Source: AC-49 sp963817035
GTDB lineage: Bacteria; Actinomycetota; Thermoleophilia; Solirubrobacterales; Solirubrobacteraceae
NCBI GenBank assembly: GCA_963817035.1
Contig: CAWFMM010000003.1
Location: 124,001 to 188,000, forward strand
Length of the DNA stretch: 64,000 nucleotides
Direction: 5' to 3'
Position numbers and translations under genes: made by a program. The notes beneath the pieces are model-generated. The model did no database searches. It was given only the letters and a program-made list of their open reading frames with translations, and was not told the origin of the DNA. Below are positions 17,147 through 25,962 of this stretch, one piece after another (the stretch's first letter is position 1; each line of letters opens with the position of its first letter).

Positions 17147-20100
17147 ATGGTCGGCCTATCCCGACGGACCGCAGTCATGCTCGTGCTCGTCCTTGTTGCC
17201 GTGTGTGTACCGGCGGCGCGAGCCGGCACGTACTCCACCGGGACCCCCGCGACCTCGACCTTCACGGTTCCCGCGGGTGTCGACACGCTGACCGTGACGC
17301 TCAACGGCGCGTCAGGCGGCGGCGCGGCCGGCGGTCTCGGTGGGCGCGCGGTCGGAACGCTGACCGTGACCGGCGGCGATGCCTTCATGCTCCATGTCGG
17401 CGGCGCGGGCACCACGTGCACCGGTTTCAACTGCGTTGCCGCCGGCGGCGTCAACGGCGGCGGCTCGTCGATCGGCAACATCGACTCGGGCGGCGGCAGC
17501 TACATCAGCGGCGGCAGCGGCGGCGGCGCGACCGACATCCGCAAGAGCCCGTACACGACCGCGGATTTCGTTCTCGTCGCCGGTGGCGGCGGTGGCGCGA
17601 GCGCCACGGCACCGTGCGGCGGGCCGGGCGGCGGCGCGACCGGCGGCGACGGCTGCGGCGCGAACCCCGCGACCGGATCGACCGGCGGGCTCGCCGGCGG
17701 CTTCGACGGCTCGACGGCCCAGGGCGCAAACGCCCTTGCCAATGGCGGCGGCGGAGGCGGAGGCGGCTACGTCGGCGGCGGATCGGGCGGCGCCGGCGGC
17801 GGGGGCGGCGGCGGCAGCGGCTTCGCGCTGAGCGGAGCACCGGTTCAGTCCGGCGCGACGCTGACCAGCGGGGTCCGCAGCGGCAACGGGAACGCGACCT
17901 TCGCCTGGGTGAGCCCCACGACGGTCGGCGTCGTCTGCGCCCCCGCGTCGGTGCACGTCGGCATCACCACGACGTGCGCGGTGACCGTCGCCGATTCGTC
18001 AGGGACGGGCGCGACGACGCCGACCGGAACCGTCAACCTCTCGCATAGCGGCAGCGGAACGCTCGGTGGCGCCTCGTGCACGCTGAGCTCGGGGGGCTGC
18101 TCGGTCACCTACACGCCGTCGGCGATCGGCACCGGGACGCATGCGATCACTGCCGCCTACGCCGGCGACTCCGACCACACGACGAGCCAGAGCAGCGTGA
18201 ACGTGCCGGTCGGCGGACGCACCATCTCCACCGTGCTGCACTGCAGCCCGACAGCCGTCCATGCGGGCGTCCTGACCACCTGCACCGCGACCGTCAGCGA
18301 CACCGACGCCGCGACGGCGATCACGCCGACCGGGACCGTCAACCTCTCGAGTTCGGGCAGCGGCTCGCTCGGTTCCGCATCGTGCACGCTCAGCTCCGGC
18401 AGCTGCTCGGTCACGTACCGGCCGTCGACCGTCGGCATCGGAACGCACACGATCACCGCCGCGTACGCCGGCGACAGCGCCCACGCGCCCGGCCAGGGGA
18501 CCGACGACGTCACGGTCGCCGGCCGAACGACGTCGACCGTGCTCGATTGCCTTCCGGCCGCGGTCCACGCGGGCGTGCTGACGACCTGTACCGCAACGAT
18601 CAGCGACACCGACAGCGGCAGCTCCAGCACGCCGAACGGCACCGTCAACCTCTCTCACACCGGCAGCGGCACGCTCGGCGCCACGTCGTGCACGCTCACG
18701 GCCGGCAGCTGCACCGTCACCTACCGGCCCTCGACCGTCGGCACCGCCACGCACACCATCACCGCCGCCTACGCCGGCGACAGCGCCCACACGACAAGCC
18801 AATCAACCGACGACGTCACGGTCGCCGGGCGTACCACGGGCACCGTCGTCGACTGCATTCCGGCCGCCGTCCACCCCGGCATCCTGACGACGTGCACCGC
18901 GACCGTCAGCGACACCGACGGCGGCACCTCCAGCAGCCCGACCGGCACCGTCAATTTCTCGAGCTCTCAGTCCGGCTCACTGAGCAGCGCGTCGTGCACG
19001 CTCGCCGCCGGCACCTGCTCGGTCACCTACCGACCCACCACGGTCGGCACCGGGACGCACACGATCACCGCCGCCTACGCCGGCGACAGCGCCCACGCGA
19101 CGAGCCAATCGACCGACGACGTCACGGTCGCCGGTCGCACCACGGGCACCGTCGTCGACTGCATTCCGGCCGCCGTCCACGCCGGCGTCCTCTCCACCTG
19201 CACCGCGACCGTCAGCGACACCGACGGCGGCACCTCCAGCACGCCGACCGGCACCGTCGATCTCTCGCACACCGGCAACGGCGCGCTGGGCAGCGCGTCG
19301 TGCGCGCTCACCGCCGGCACCTGCTCGGTCACCTACCGGCCTACCACCGTCGGCACCGCCACCCACACGATCACCGCCGCCTACGCCGGCGACAGCGCCC
19401 ACGCGACGAGCCAATCGACCGACGACGTCACGGTCGCCGGTCGCACGATCGCGACGGTGCTGCACTGCGTCCCGGCGGCCGTCAACGCCGGTGTCACCAC
19501 GATCTGCACGGCAACCGTGACCGACTCAGACGCCGGGACGGCCTCCACCCCGACGGGGACGATCAGCCTCGCCCACACCGGACCCGGCGCGCTGGGCAGC
19601 GCATCGTGCACGCTGAGCGCCGGCAGCTGCTCGGTTACGTACACGCCCTCCTCGGTGGGGACCGGGACCCATACGGTCACCGCGGCCTACGACGGCGACG
19701 GCGCCCACGTGACCGGCCAGGACAGCGACGACATCACGATCGCCGGGCGGACCACGACGACGGCGGTCGTCTGCGGCCCCGCGACGCTCCCGTCCGCCAC
19801 GGCCACGACCTGCACGGCGTCGGTCACCGATTCCGACAGCGGCACGGCCAGCCCCCCGACCGGGACGGTCAATCTCGCCACCTCGGGCACCGGCACGCTG
19901 AGCAGTGCGGTCTGCACCCTGAGCTCCGGACGCTGCCACGTCAGCTACACGCCGTCGACCGTCGGAACGGGCACCCACACGATCACCGCCGTCTACGGGT
20001 CTGACACCGACCACAAGTCGAGCCAGGGCTTCAACGACCTCACGGTCACCGGACGCAGCACGACGACGACCGTCGACTGCAGCCCGGCGACGACGCTCGC

Positions 20101-20977
20101 GGGCGCCGGCGTCACCTGCACGGCAACGACGGCCGACTCCGACGGCGGGACCGCCAGCACCCCGACCGGGACGGTCAGCTTCGCCACGTCAGGCAACGGC
20201 GCGTTCGACAGCGCCTCGTGCCCGCTGAGCGCCGGCAGCTGCCAGGTCACCTACACCCCCTCGACGGTCGGGGCCGGGACCCACGTCGTCACCGCGACGT
20301 ACGACTCCGATCCCGACCACCGCAGCAGTCAGGCGACCAGCAACGTCACGGTCGGCGCGCGCGCCGACACGGTGGCCGTCGCCTGCGCCCCGGCCAAGGT
20401 CGTCGTGCGCCAGGCCACGACGTGCACCGCGACGGTCGCTGACGCAGCCCTGGCCCCCGGCGGAGCCGTGACCTTCTCGAGCAGCCTCGACGGCGCCTTC
20501 AGTCCGTCGACCTGCACGATCGCCGGCGGCTCATGCAGCGTCACGTTTGCGCCATCGGTCAGCGGCAGTCACACGATCAGCGCGGCCTACGACGGCGGCG
20601 ACGACGTGCACACGGCGGGGGCCGCGACGACGCTGCTCGACGCCCGCGCGATCACCGCCTCGCTGGTCACGTCGCGCAGCCAGACCGCCAAGGGCTCGGC
20701 GCTGCGGGCGACGTGTGCCACGAGCGGTGCTCCGATCGCCAAGTGCGAGATCGTCCTGCGGCGCCGCGGCAGCGCGACGATCCTCGGCCGCGGTCGCGCG
20801 ACCGGCCACGGAACGACGACACACTTGCGCGTGAAGGTCAAGCTCACCGCGGCCGGGCGCAAGGTCCTCAAGAAGTCGAAGTCCCGCGTGACGCTGGCGC
20901 TGACTGCGACAGTCACCCCCGCCGGCGGCACGTCGCTCAAGGCGAGCGCCACCACGCGCGCCCGCGCCAACCGGTAG
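17147..20977 (+). CDS. Giant secreted protein: glycine-rich domain plus nine Ig-like repeats
   Basis: The 1276-residue protein has a signal peptide (VMLVLVLVAVCVPAARA) and a glycine-rich domain to about residue 255 that resembles the Gly_rich family. Nine Ig-like repeats of about 102 residues follow, then a basic C-terminal domain (about 110 residues). Each repeat has four cysteines at fixed positions (e.g. TTCTATV, SASCTL, GSCSVTY) and ends in a TVAGRT-like linker, like bacterial Ig-like domains used for adhesion or as cell-surface stalks. No LPXTG or TM anchor is visible. The role as an adhesin or wall protein is inferred from architecture only. Confidence 0.85.
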   Translation: MVGLSRRTAVMLVLVLVAVCVPAARAGTYSTGTPATSTFTVPAGVDTLTVTLNGASGGGAAGGLGGRAVGTLTVTGGDAFMLHVGGAGTTCTGFNCVAAGGVNGGGSSIGNIDSGGGSYISGGSGGGATDIRKSPYTTADFVLVAGGGGGASATAPCGGPGGGATGGDGCGANPATGSTGGLAGGFDGSTAQGANALANGGGGGGGGYVGGGSGGAGGGGGGGSGFALSGAPVQSGATLTSGVRSGNGNATFAWVSPTTVGVVCAPASVHVGITTTCAVTVADSSGTGATTPTGTVNLSHSGSGTLGGASCTLSSGGCSVTYTPSAIGTGTHAITAAYAGDSDHTTSQSSVNVPVGGRTISTVLHCSPTAVHAGVLTTCTATVSDTDAATAITPTGTVNLSSSGSGSLGSASCTLSSGSCSVTYRPSTVGIGTHTITAAYAGDSAHAPGQGTDDVTVAGRTTSTVLDCLPAAVHAGVLTTCTATISDTDSGSSSTPNGTVNLSHTGSGTLGATSCTLTAGSCTVTYRPSTVGTATHTITAAYAGDSAHTTSQSTDDVTVAGRTTGTVVDCIPAAVHPGILTTCTATVSDTDGGTSSSPTGTVNFSSSQSGSLSSASCTLAAGTCSVTYRPTTVGTGTHTITAAYAGDSAHATSQSTDDVTVAGRTTGTVVDCIPAAVHAGVLSTCTATVSDTDGGTSSTPTGTVDLSHTGNGALGSASCALTAGTCSVTYRPTTVGTATHTITAAYAGDSAHATSQSTDDVTVAGRTIATVLHCVPAAVNAGVTTICTATVTDSDAGTASTPTGTISLAHTGPGALGSASCTLSAGSCSVTYTPSSVGTGTHTVTAAYDGDGAHVTGQDSDDITIAGRTTTTAVVCGPATLPSATATTCTASVTDSDSGTASPPTGTVNLATSGTGTLSSAVCTLSSGRCHVSYTPSTVGTGTHTITAVYGSDTDHKSSQGFNDLTVTGRSTTTTVDCSPATTLAGAGVTCTATTADSDGGTASTPTGTVSFATSGNGAFDSASCPLSAGSCQVTYTPSTVGAGTHVVTATYDSDPDHRSSQATSNVTVGARADTVAVACAPAKVVVRQATTCTATVADAALAPGGAVTFSSSLDGAFSPSTCTIAGGSCSVTFAPSVSGSHTISAAYDGGDDVHTAGAATTLLDARAITASLVTSRSQTAKGSALRATCATSGAPIAKCEIVLRRRGSATILGRGRATGHGTTTHLRVKVKLTAAGRKVLKKSKSRVTLALTATVTPAGGTSLKASATTRARANR
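17924..20668 (+). repeat. Tandem 306-bp repeats encoding Ig-like domains
   Basis: Unit starts fall at 17924, 18230, 18536, 18842, 19148, 19454, 19760 and 20066, an exact 306-bp (102-codon) register that I checked base by base. The ninth, diverged unit starts about 20369. The third to fifth units share long near-identical stretches, so recent duplication or gene conversion is likely. Confidence 0.9.
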
Positions 20978-21109
20978 CGCGGGCCGCGCTAGCGCCCGCG
21001 TCAGTGCGCGATCGGGTACCTGCGCGCCCGCGGCGCGTACTTCGACTTGCCGCGCAGCAGACGCCTTGCCCGAGACCGGGCCTTGTGTGGGCACGTAGCA
21101 TTGGAACGT

Positions 21110-22483
21110 GTGAGCGCTCCGTGGTTTCGCCGGGTGGTCGCGGCGTTCGCTGCCACCGGCCTCCTCGGCGCCGGAACCGCAGCGGGCTTCGGCCCGGTCG
21201 GCCCGGATCCGATCGCCAACTATCAGCCGGTGATCTCGGCCTGTCCCCCGCCGCCGACGTCCGCGGCGTGCCTCGCGTCGGCTGTGGCCGACCTCGATCG
21301 GGCGCGAGCCAGTCTCGGGCAGCCGCCATACACGCTGCCGACGACGTTCGCCGCACTGGACCCGGGACAACAGGCGTTCGTGCTCGCGAATCTCGACCGC
21401 GTGCTGTACGGCCTGGCACCGATCCCCGGGTTGACGGACGACCTCGATCAGGATGCGGCCACCGGTGCTTCGTCGGGTCTCGACCCGAGCCCGACGCGGC
21501 GTGTCTCCAGCTACACCGCAAACTGGGCCGGCGGCTTCCCGAACATGCCGGTCGCCTACGAGTTCTGGATGTACGACGACGGGCTCGGCAGTCCCAACGG
21601 CGACTGTGCACCAGGCAACCTCGTGGGCTGCTGGGGTCATCGCCATGATGTCCTGTGGCAATTCGACAATGACGCCTCGATGGCGATGGGAGCGGCTGCC
21701 GCGGCGGGTTCGACCTACGCCATGCTCATCGTGGCGGGCCTTGCGATACCACCGATCTACACGTACACGTGGGCCCAGGCGGTCGCCGACGGCGCAGGCA
21801 CGGCCGCTCCACCCGGAGCGCCCGTGCTCGGGGCGCCGATCGCCAACCAACCGCCACCGGCCGGCGGATCCCTGGCCGCACCTCTGCTCGTTCCCGTACA
21901 CATCATCGTCCGCGGCCACGGGGACGTCGTCGACGGCGGAGGCACGCGATGCTCGGTCGGCCAATGCTGGCTGAACGAAAGCAAAGGAAAGCCGGCCACC
22001 TTCGCCGCCAAGCCGGACTCCGGCGCGGTGTTCGCGGGGTGGCACGGCCCGTGCTCCGGTACCGGCGTCTGCACGATCGTTCCCCTGGGACCCACGATCT
22101 CGATCACGGCGGTGTTCGCCCCGCGTCGCGCGGACGCGCCGGGTATATCGGGTCGAGGCTCAACCCTGGTCGCGACGGCCGCGGGAGTTGTGACCGCGCG
22201 GCTGAGATGCGTCGGGGCCAACGTCTGCAGAGGACGAGCGCGGGTGGAACTCACGATCCGCCGTCGCGTGGGTCGGACCGTCGAGGCGCGCCGCGAGATC
22301 CTTTCTGCGGCCTCGTATGTGGTGGCGGCCGCCGCCACGGAGGACATCGCCCTCAGGCTGAGAAGGATCGCGCGCAGGCTCCTTACCCGGATCCACAAGG
22401 TCACCGTGACGCTCACGCTGACGCCGGCCAGCGCACGCGCGTCCAGAGTCTCGAGGACGATGAGACTGGAGAGCCATGGGTAG
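21110..22483 (+). CDS. Secreted CAP-like protein with InlB-type repeat
   Basis: From GTG 21110 the 457-residue protein has a signal-like N-terminus (VVAAFAATGLLGAGTAAGF). A region resembling the CAP/SCP fold follows (LDRARASLGQPPY, NLDRVLYGLAPIPGL, SYTANWAGGF, GCWGHRHDVLW). A bacterial-repeat segment (VFAGWHGPCSGTGVCTI, ISITAVFAP) and a C-terminal beta-rich domain complete it. Similar proteins occur in Solirubrobacterales, but their function is unknown to me. An extension upstream is possible but would lose the signal peptide at the N-terminus. Confidence 0.75.
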   Translation: MSAPWFRRVVAAFAATGLLGAGTAAGFGPVGPDPIANYQPVISACPPPPTSAACLASAVADLDRARASLGQPPYTLPTTFAALDPGQQAFVLANLDRVLYGLAPIPGLTDDLDQDAATGASSGLDPSPTRRVSSYTANWAGGFPNMPVAYEFWMYDDGLGSPNGDCAPGNLVGCWGHRHDVLWQFDNDASMAMGAAAAAGSTYAMLIVAGLAIPPIYTYTWAQAVADGAGTAAPPGAPVLGAPIANQPPPAGGSLAAPLLVPVHIIVRGHGDVVDGGGTRCSVGQCWLNESKGKPATFAAKPDSGAVFAGWHGPCSGTGVCTIVPLGPTISITAVFAPRRADAPGISGRGSTLVATAAGVVTARLRCVGANVCRGRARVELTIRRRVGRTVEARREILSAASYVVAAAATEDIALRLRRIARRLLTRIHKVTVTLTLTPASARASRVSRTMRLESHG

Positions 22484-22659
22484 CGCCAACGCGCCTGATT
22501 CGAGCAATCGAAGTGTTAGCGTGTATTAGGCCTCCACCGCGTTCAGGCTCGAATTCGGACAATTCGCTCTGTCACGCTTGCATTGAGAAAGCTCCAGGTT
22601 CACACTCCTTATCCACGAGTCGGTGTCGCGCCGTCGGTTCGCCAAGCATCGCCTGCGGC

Positions 22660-22675
22660 GTGTTCGAACGAACAC
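22660..22675. promoter_or_regulatory. Inverted repeat just upstream of LuxR-type regulator
   Basis: GTGTTCG and CGAACAC form perfect 7-bp arms around AA, ending 4 nt before the ATG at 22680 and touching the ribosome-binding region. It could be an autoregulatory operator. Confidence 0.5.
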
Positions 22676-22679
22676 AGGT

Positions 22680-23369
22680 ATGACCCAGACCCAGTGGCAG
22701 CCATTTGTATTTCGCGGGCGCGACGCCCGATTTTCGCGCGGGGGTGGCCGGTTCGAGTCGGCGAAGCTGTCCGTTCGCTGCCTGGTTGTCAGCGAGGCGC
22801 AACTGCTTCGCGAGGCGCTCTCTTCCGTTCTCGTAAGGCATGCCGCAACGCGTGAATGCCGCCCGGACGAGATCACGGAGGGCTTTGCCGACGAGTGGTC
22901 GCCCGACGTCGTCATCGTCGGCCCCGCACCGATGGTCCTGCTCTACCCGCAGGCGCTGGACGTAGCGGCAACATTCCCACGCGCGGCGATTGCCGCGATC
23001 GTCCCCGAGGCCGACAGCGCAGCGGTCACGCTCGCTGCGCATGGCCGGCTTTCGGGCCTGTTCGACCTCTCCGTCACCGCCGCCGAGTTGAGCGCTGCCG
23101 TCCGCAGGCTTGCACGCGGACAGCGCGTCTTCCCCGCCACGATCATCGTCACACGGCACGAACGGGGGGCCCTCCTCTCGGATCGACAGCGCGAGATTCT
23201 CGCCCTGGTGGCGGCCGGCCACACGAATCAGGAGATCGCCGAGGACCTGACGATCTCGATCAACACCGTGAAGTTCCACGTGCGGTCGATCTTCAGCGAG
23301 CTGGACGTGAAGTCCCGCGTCGAGGCGGCCGACGTCTGGCGCGAGATGACCGCGCACGCCCTCAGCTGA
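22680..23369 (+). CDS. LuxR-family regulator with degenerate receiver
   Basis: The 229-residue protein has a receiver-like fold and a C-terminal LuxR helix-turn-helix (LSDRQREILALVAAGHTNQEIA, quoted by its first part, then SINTVKFHVRSIF). The receiver strand that should carry the phosphorylated Asp reads VVIVGPAPMV, with no Asp, so it is probably phosphorylation-independent. ATG 22680 was preferred over a GTG 57 nt upstream because a palindrome and ACAGG lie just before it. It sits between two large secreted-protein genes and could regulate them, which is inference. Confidence 0.85.
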   Translation: MTQTQWQPFVFRGRDARFSRGGGRFESAKLSVRCLVVSEAQLLREALSSVLVRHAATRECRPDEITEGFADEWSPDVVIVGPAPMVLLYPQALDVAATFPRAAIAAIVPEADSAAVTLAAHGRLSGLFDLSVTAAELSAAVRRLARGQRVFPATIIVTRHERGALLSDRQREILALVAAGHTNQEIAEDLTISINTVKFHVRSIFSELDVKSRVEAADVWREMTAHALS

Positions 23370-23510
23370 GCGGGCAGTCGGCACGTTGGCACCGAACCAC
23401 CCGATGGGGTGGGTTCGCGGTTTGGCCCGCGAGCAGGGGTACGGTCGCCACCACCCTTCAGGGTAGCCGCCAACCGCCCGCTGGCGCCGCCCCGACTACC
23501 CGAACGGTCG

Positions 23511-23539
23511 TTGTCGCGAGAACACGACAGGCATAAATT
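23511..23539 (+). promoter_or_regulatory. Sigma70-like promoter of the 746-residue surface protein
   Basis: TTGTCG at 23511-23516 and TAAATT at 23534-23539 are separated by 17 bp. This lies 57-85 bp upstream of a well-formed ribosome site and start. Confidence 0.6.
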
Positions 23540-23551
23540 CGGTTACTCAAG

Positions 23552-23575
23552 GGGGCTGCACTGGATTGCAGCCCC
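23552..23575 (+). promoter_or_regulatory. 5' UTR hairpin upstream of surface protein gene
   Basis: GGGGCTGCA and TGCAGCCCC form a perfect 9-bp stem around a 6-nt loop. The hairpin ends 6 nt before the AAGGAG ribosome site, so it would sit near the mRNA 5' end. It may stabilise the transcript, as for other abundant surface-protein mRNAs. Confidence 0.65.
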
Positions 23576-23595
23576 GCGAGCAAGGAGAACAGTCC

Positions 23596-25836
23596 ATGAG
23601 TGCTGGACGAAATCACCTCGCGCGACGGACTGCCTGCGGGCTCGCCGTCGTGTTCGCTTCCGTTCTGGCCATTGCGTCGCCGGCGTTCGCCGACGGCTCT
23701 GCGCCTCTGGTCGCGCCGAACTCGTCAAAGGGTCCGGACCTCCAGGCGACAAACATCCCCTACGTGGCCTGGCGCGGTGAGCAGATCCGCCTCGCCATGT
23801 GCTCGACCAGCCTCAACGCTGACGGCAACTATCAGTTCCTCGTCGAGAGCTGGACCGGCGATCAGAACACGCGACCCCAGATCGAGGACCCGACGCTGGC
23901 CAGCACCTACAAGAACCGCTGGGGCGTCTCCTGCGTCCGCGGCGACGTGGTCTCGCTCGGTGCGGGTCTCGCTCGCATCAAGCTGATCGACGCCAACGAT
24001 CACGGCAGCAACCTCGTCAAGAAGCAGTTCCTGGCGATCTGGATGACGCTCGGTGACCCTGCCATCAGCGAGGTCTCTGATCCCACCGGCTCGCTCAAGG
24101 GAACCGCGTCGGAGATCGGCGACCTGCTCGGCGACGGCAACTTCAACGCCGGCTCGAAGCCCGGACGTATCGATGTGAAGGTCACGGGGAGCTTCCCGGA
24201 CCCATCGGCCCCCGGCGGCACATGGTCGCTGCCTTCGCAGTGGCCGGCGCTCGCGGCACACTACGCAACCGACACCAACCCGGCCAACGCGGATACCGCC
24301 GCTCAGGACTGGGACATCCACGACACGCAGTCGTCGACGCCTCCTGACGGAGTCGACAACTTCCTCGGTGGATACACGCCGTTCTCCAACGTGTTCGGCG
24401 GTAGCGTGACGGGCCTCGGCCCGTTCGATCCGCTGCGCGCGGACGACACGCTGCTCAGCGATGGGCACCTGACGGCAGATGACACCCCGATGCCGGCCGC
24501 TCGCGTTGACGTGAGCATCGCGCCGAACACCGGCGGCCCGTCTGACATCAGTGGTGTCGGCTCGCTGGCGAGCGTCAACAAGACGGTCGTCGACAGCCTC
24601 GACCACAACGGCTCGACGACGCCGCACAACCTGTACGCGCCGTTCTACAAGCAGTACATCCCGGCCACCGCGGCGGGTCCCGAATCCAGCGGTATCGACG
24701 GTGGCACGGCAACCGACTACAACGGTTTCCTCGTCAACGGCCTGTACCAGAACTGGGCCGTCGCGTCGCACCTGCGTACGGCGATCTCCGTCAACACGCA
24801 CTGCAACAACCAGATCGGCACCCTGCGCAAGACGCCGGGCGGCGATCAGTCGATTGCGGTGTACACCGACGAGCACGGCGAAGCGCAGGCGCAGTACAAC
24901 CCGAACGCCGGTGGCTTCTACTACGACAGCCTCAAGCCGGCTGTCGACCAGAACCAGGCGTGTGACCTGAAGGGCATTGACGTCCTTGGCACGTCGGACA
25001 TCTCGGCCACGGCTCGGTACCCATTCCAGCCCGTCGACGATCCGGCGCACCACTCGACGACGACGCTGCACAAGGTCGTGCACAGCCTGTTCTCCAAGGA
25101 GCTGTCGTACTGGGCCAAGGGCCCGAGCGCCGATGATCAGCTGGTCCGGATCGTCCTCGCCCACGCGAACGACGTCGACGGCAAGCCGTACGCCGGCGAG
25201 GTCGTCTGCTTCGCTCCCGAGTTCACGGGCGCGGTGCAGTCGTTCACCGGGTTCACCGGTCCTGGCAACCTGATCAACGTTCAGGGCACGCAGGCACCGA
25301 TCCCGGGGAACACGACGTTCGTGAATTGTCAGTACCTGGACGCCAACGGTAACGCCGCGATCGAGATCATCTCGAGCAACGGCGGAACGGTTGACGTTCC
25401 GGCCGAGTTCATCGGCGAGCGGCTGTTCCGCGACGTCATGGTGAACTACAGCACCGCGAGTGGTGGCACCCCGCCGCCGGTCCCGGCGGCTCCGGGCGCG
25501 ACGGTGACCCCGCCGCCCGCAGTGGTCGCACCGCCGGCACCGAACGAGGTTGACCATTATTTCTGGGTGACCGGTCAGAACCCGGATCCCGGGAAGAAGG
25601 AGAAGGGTAAGGCCAAGAACCGCCTGAGCACGGCGCGTGTCGTGCACAAGGGCAAGAAGCGCCAGCTGGTCGTCCGGGTGAACTCGGCTGACAAGTCGGC
25701 GTCAATCACGATCACGCTGACGGGCAAGAACCACCGCACGTCACGCAGCGTTCACAAGACCGTGTCCACCAACAAGCTGGTGACGGTCATGACGCTGTCG
25801 AGCGGAGTCTCGAAGGTGAGAGTGACCCTGGGCTAA
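23596..25836 (+). CDS. Large secreted protein, possible abundant surface-layer type
   Basis: The 746-residue protein has a signal peptide (GLAVVFASVLAIASPAFA) and a long extracellular part without a recognised domain. A proline-rich linker lies near residue 630 (TPPPAVVAPPAPNE), followed by a basic beta-rich C-terminal domain of about 80 residues. AAGGAG sits 8 nt before ATG 23596. A good promoter, a 5' UTR hairpin and a strong terminator suggest high expression. Two LuxR-type and cell-surface genes flank it. Function is unknown; a structural surface protein is my inference. Confidence 0.7.
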   Translation: MSAGRNHLARRTACGLAVVFASVLAIASPAFADGSAPLVAPNSSKGPDLQATNIPYVAWRGEQIRLAMCSTSLNADGNYQFLVESWTGDQNTRPQIEDPTLASTYKNRWGVSCVRGDVVSLGAGLARIKLIDANDHGSNLVKKQFLAIWMTLGDPAISEVSDPTGSLKGTASEIGDLLGDGNFNAGSKPGRIDVKVTGSFPDPSAPGGTWSLPSQWPALAAHYATDTNPANADTAAQDWDIHDTQSSTPPDGVDNFLGGYTPFSNVFGGSVTGLGPFDPLRADDTLLSDGHLTADDTPMPAARVDVSIAPNTGGPSDISGVGSLASVNKTVVDSLDHNGSTTPHNLYAPFYKQYIPATAAGPESSGIDGGTATDYNGFLVNGLYQNWAVASHLRTAISVNTHCNNQIGTLRKTPGGDQSIAVYTDEHGEAQAQYNPNAGGFYYDSLKPAVDQNQACDLKGIDVLGTSDISATARYPFQPVDDPAHHSTTTLHKVVHSLFSKELSYWAKGPSADDQLVRIVLAHANDVDGKPYAGEVVCFAPEFTGAVQSFTGFTGPGNLINVQGTQAPIPGNTTFVNCQYLDANGNAAIEIISSNGGTVDVPAEFIGERLFRDVMVNYSTASGGTPPPVPAAPGATVTPPPAVVAPPAPNEVDHYFWVTGQNPDPGKKEKGKAKNRLSTARVVHKGKKRQLVVRVNSADKSASITITLTGKNHRTSRSVHKTVSTNKLVTVMTLSSGVSKVRVTLG

Positions 25837-25864
25837 CTCCCGAGGAGTTCATCGCAAACGGCGA

Positions 25865-25899
25865 CGCGCCCCGGGAGACGAACGTTCTCCCGGGGCGCG
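25865..25899 (+). terminator. Strong GC-rich terminator hairpin
   Basis: A 14-bp perfect stem (CGCGCCCCGGGAGA and its complement) encloses a 7-nt loop, 29 bp after the surface-protein stop. Only a weak T-rich tail (GTTTGT) follows a few bases later. Confidence 0.8.
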
Positions 25900-25962
25900 C
25901 GCGTTTGTCGTACAGGGGATGGAGGCACGGATGTCATCACCACGCGAATCGAGGAACGTTCG

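Noticed and set aside
17924..20668. CRISPR array or non-coding satellite in the 306-bp repeats
   Set aside because: The period is a multiple of three, stays in one open reading frame and encodes conserved Ig-like domains.
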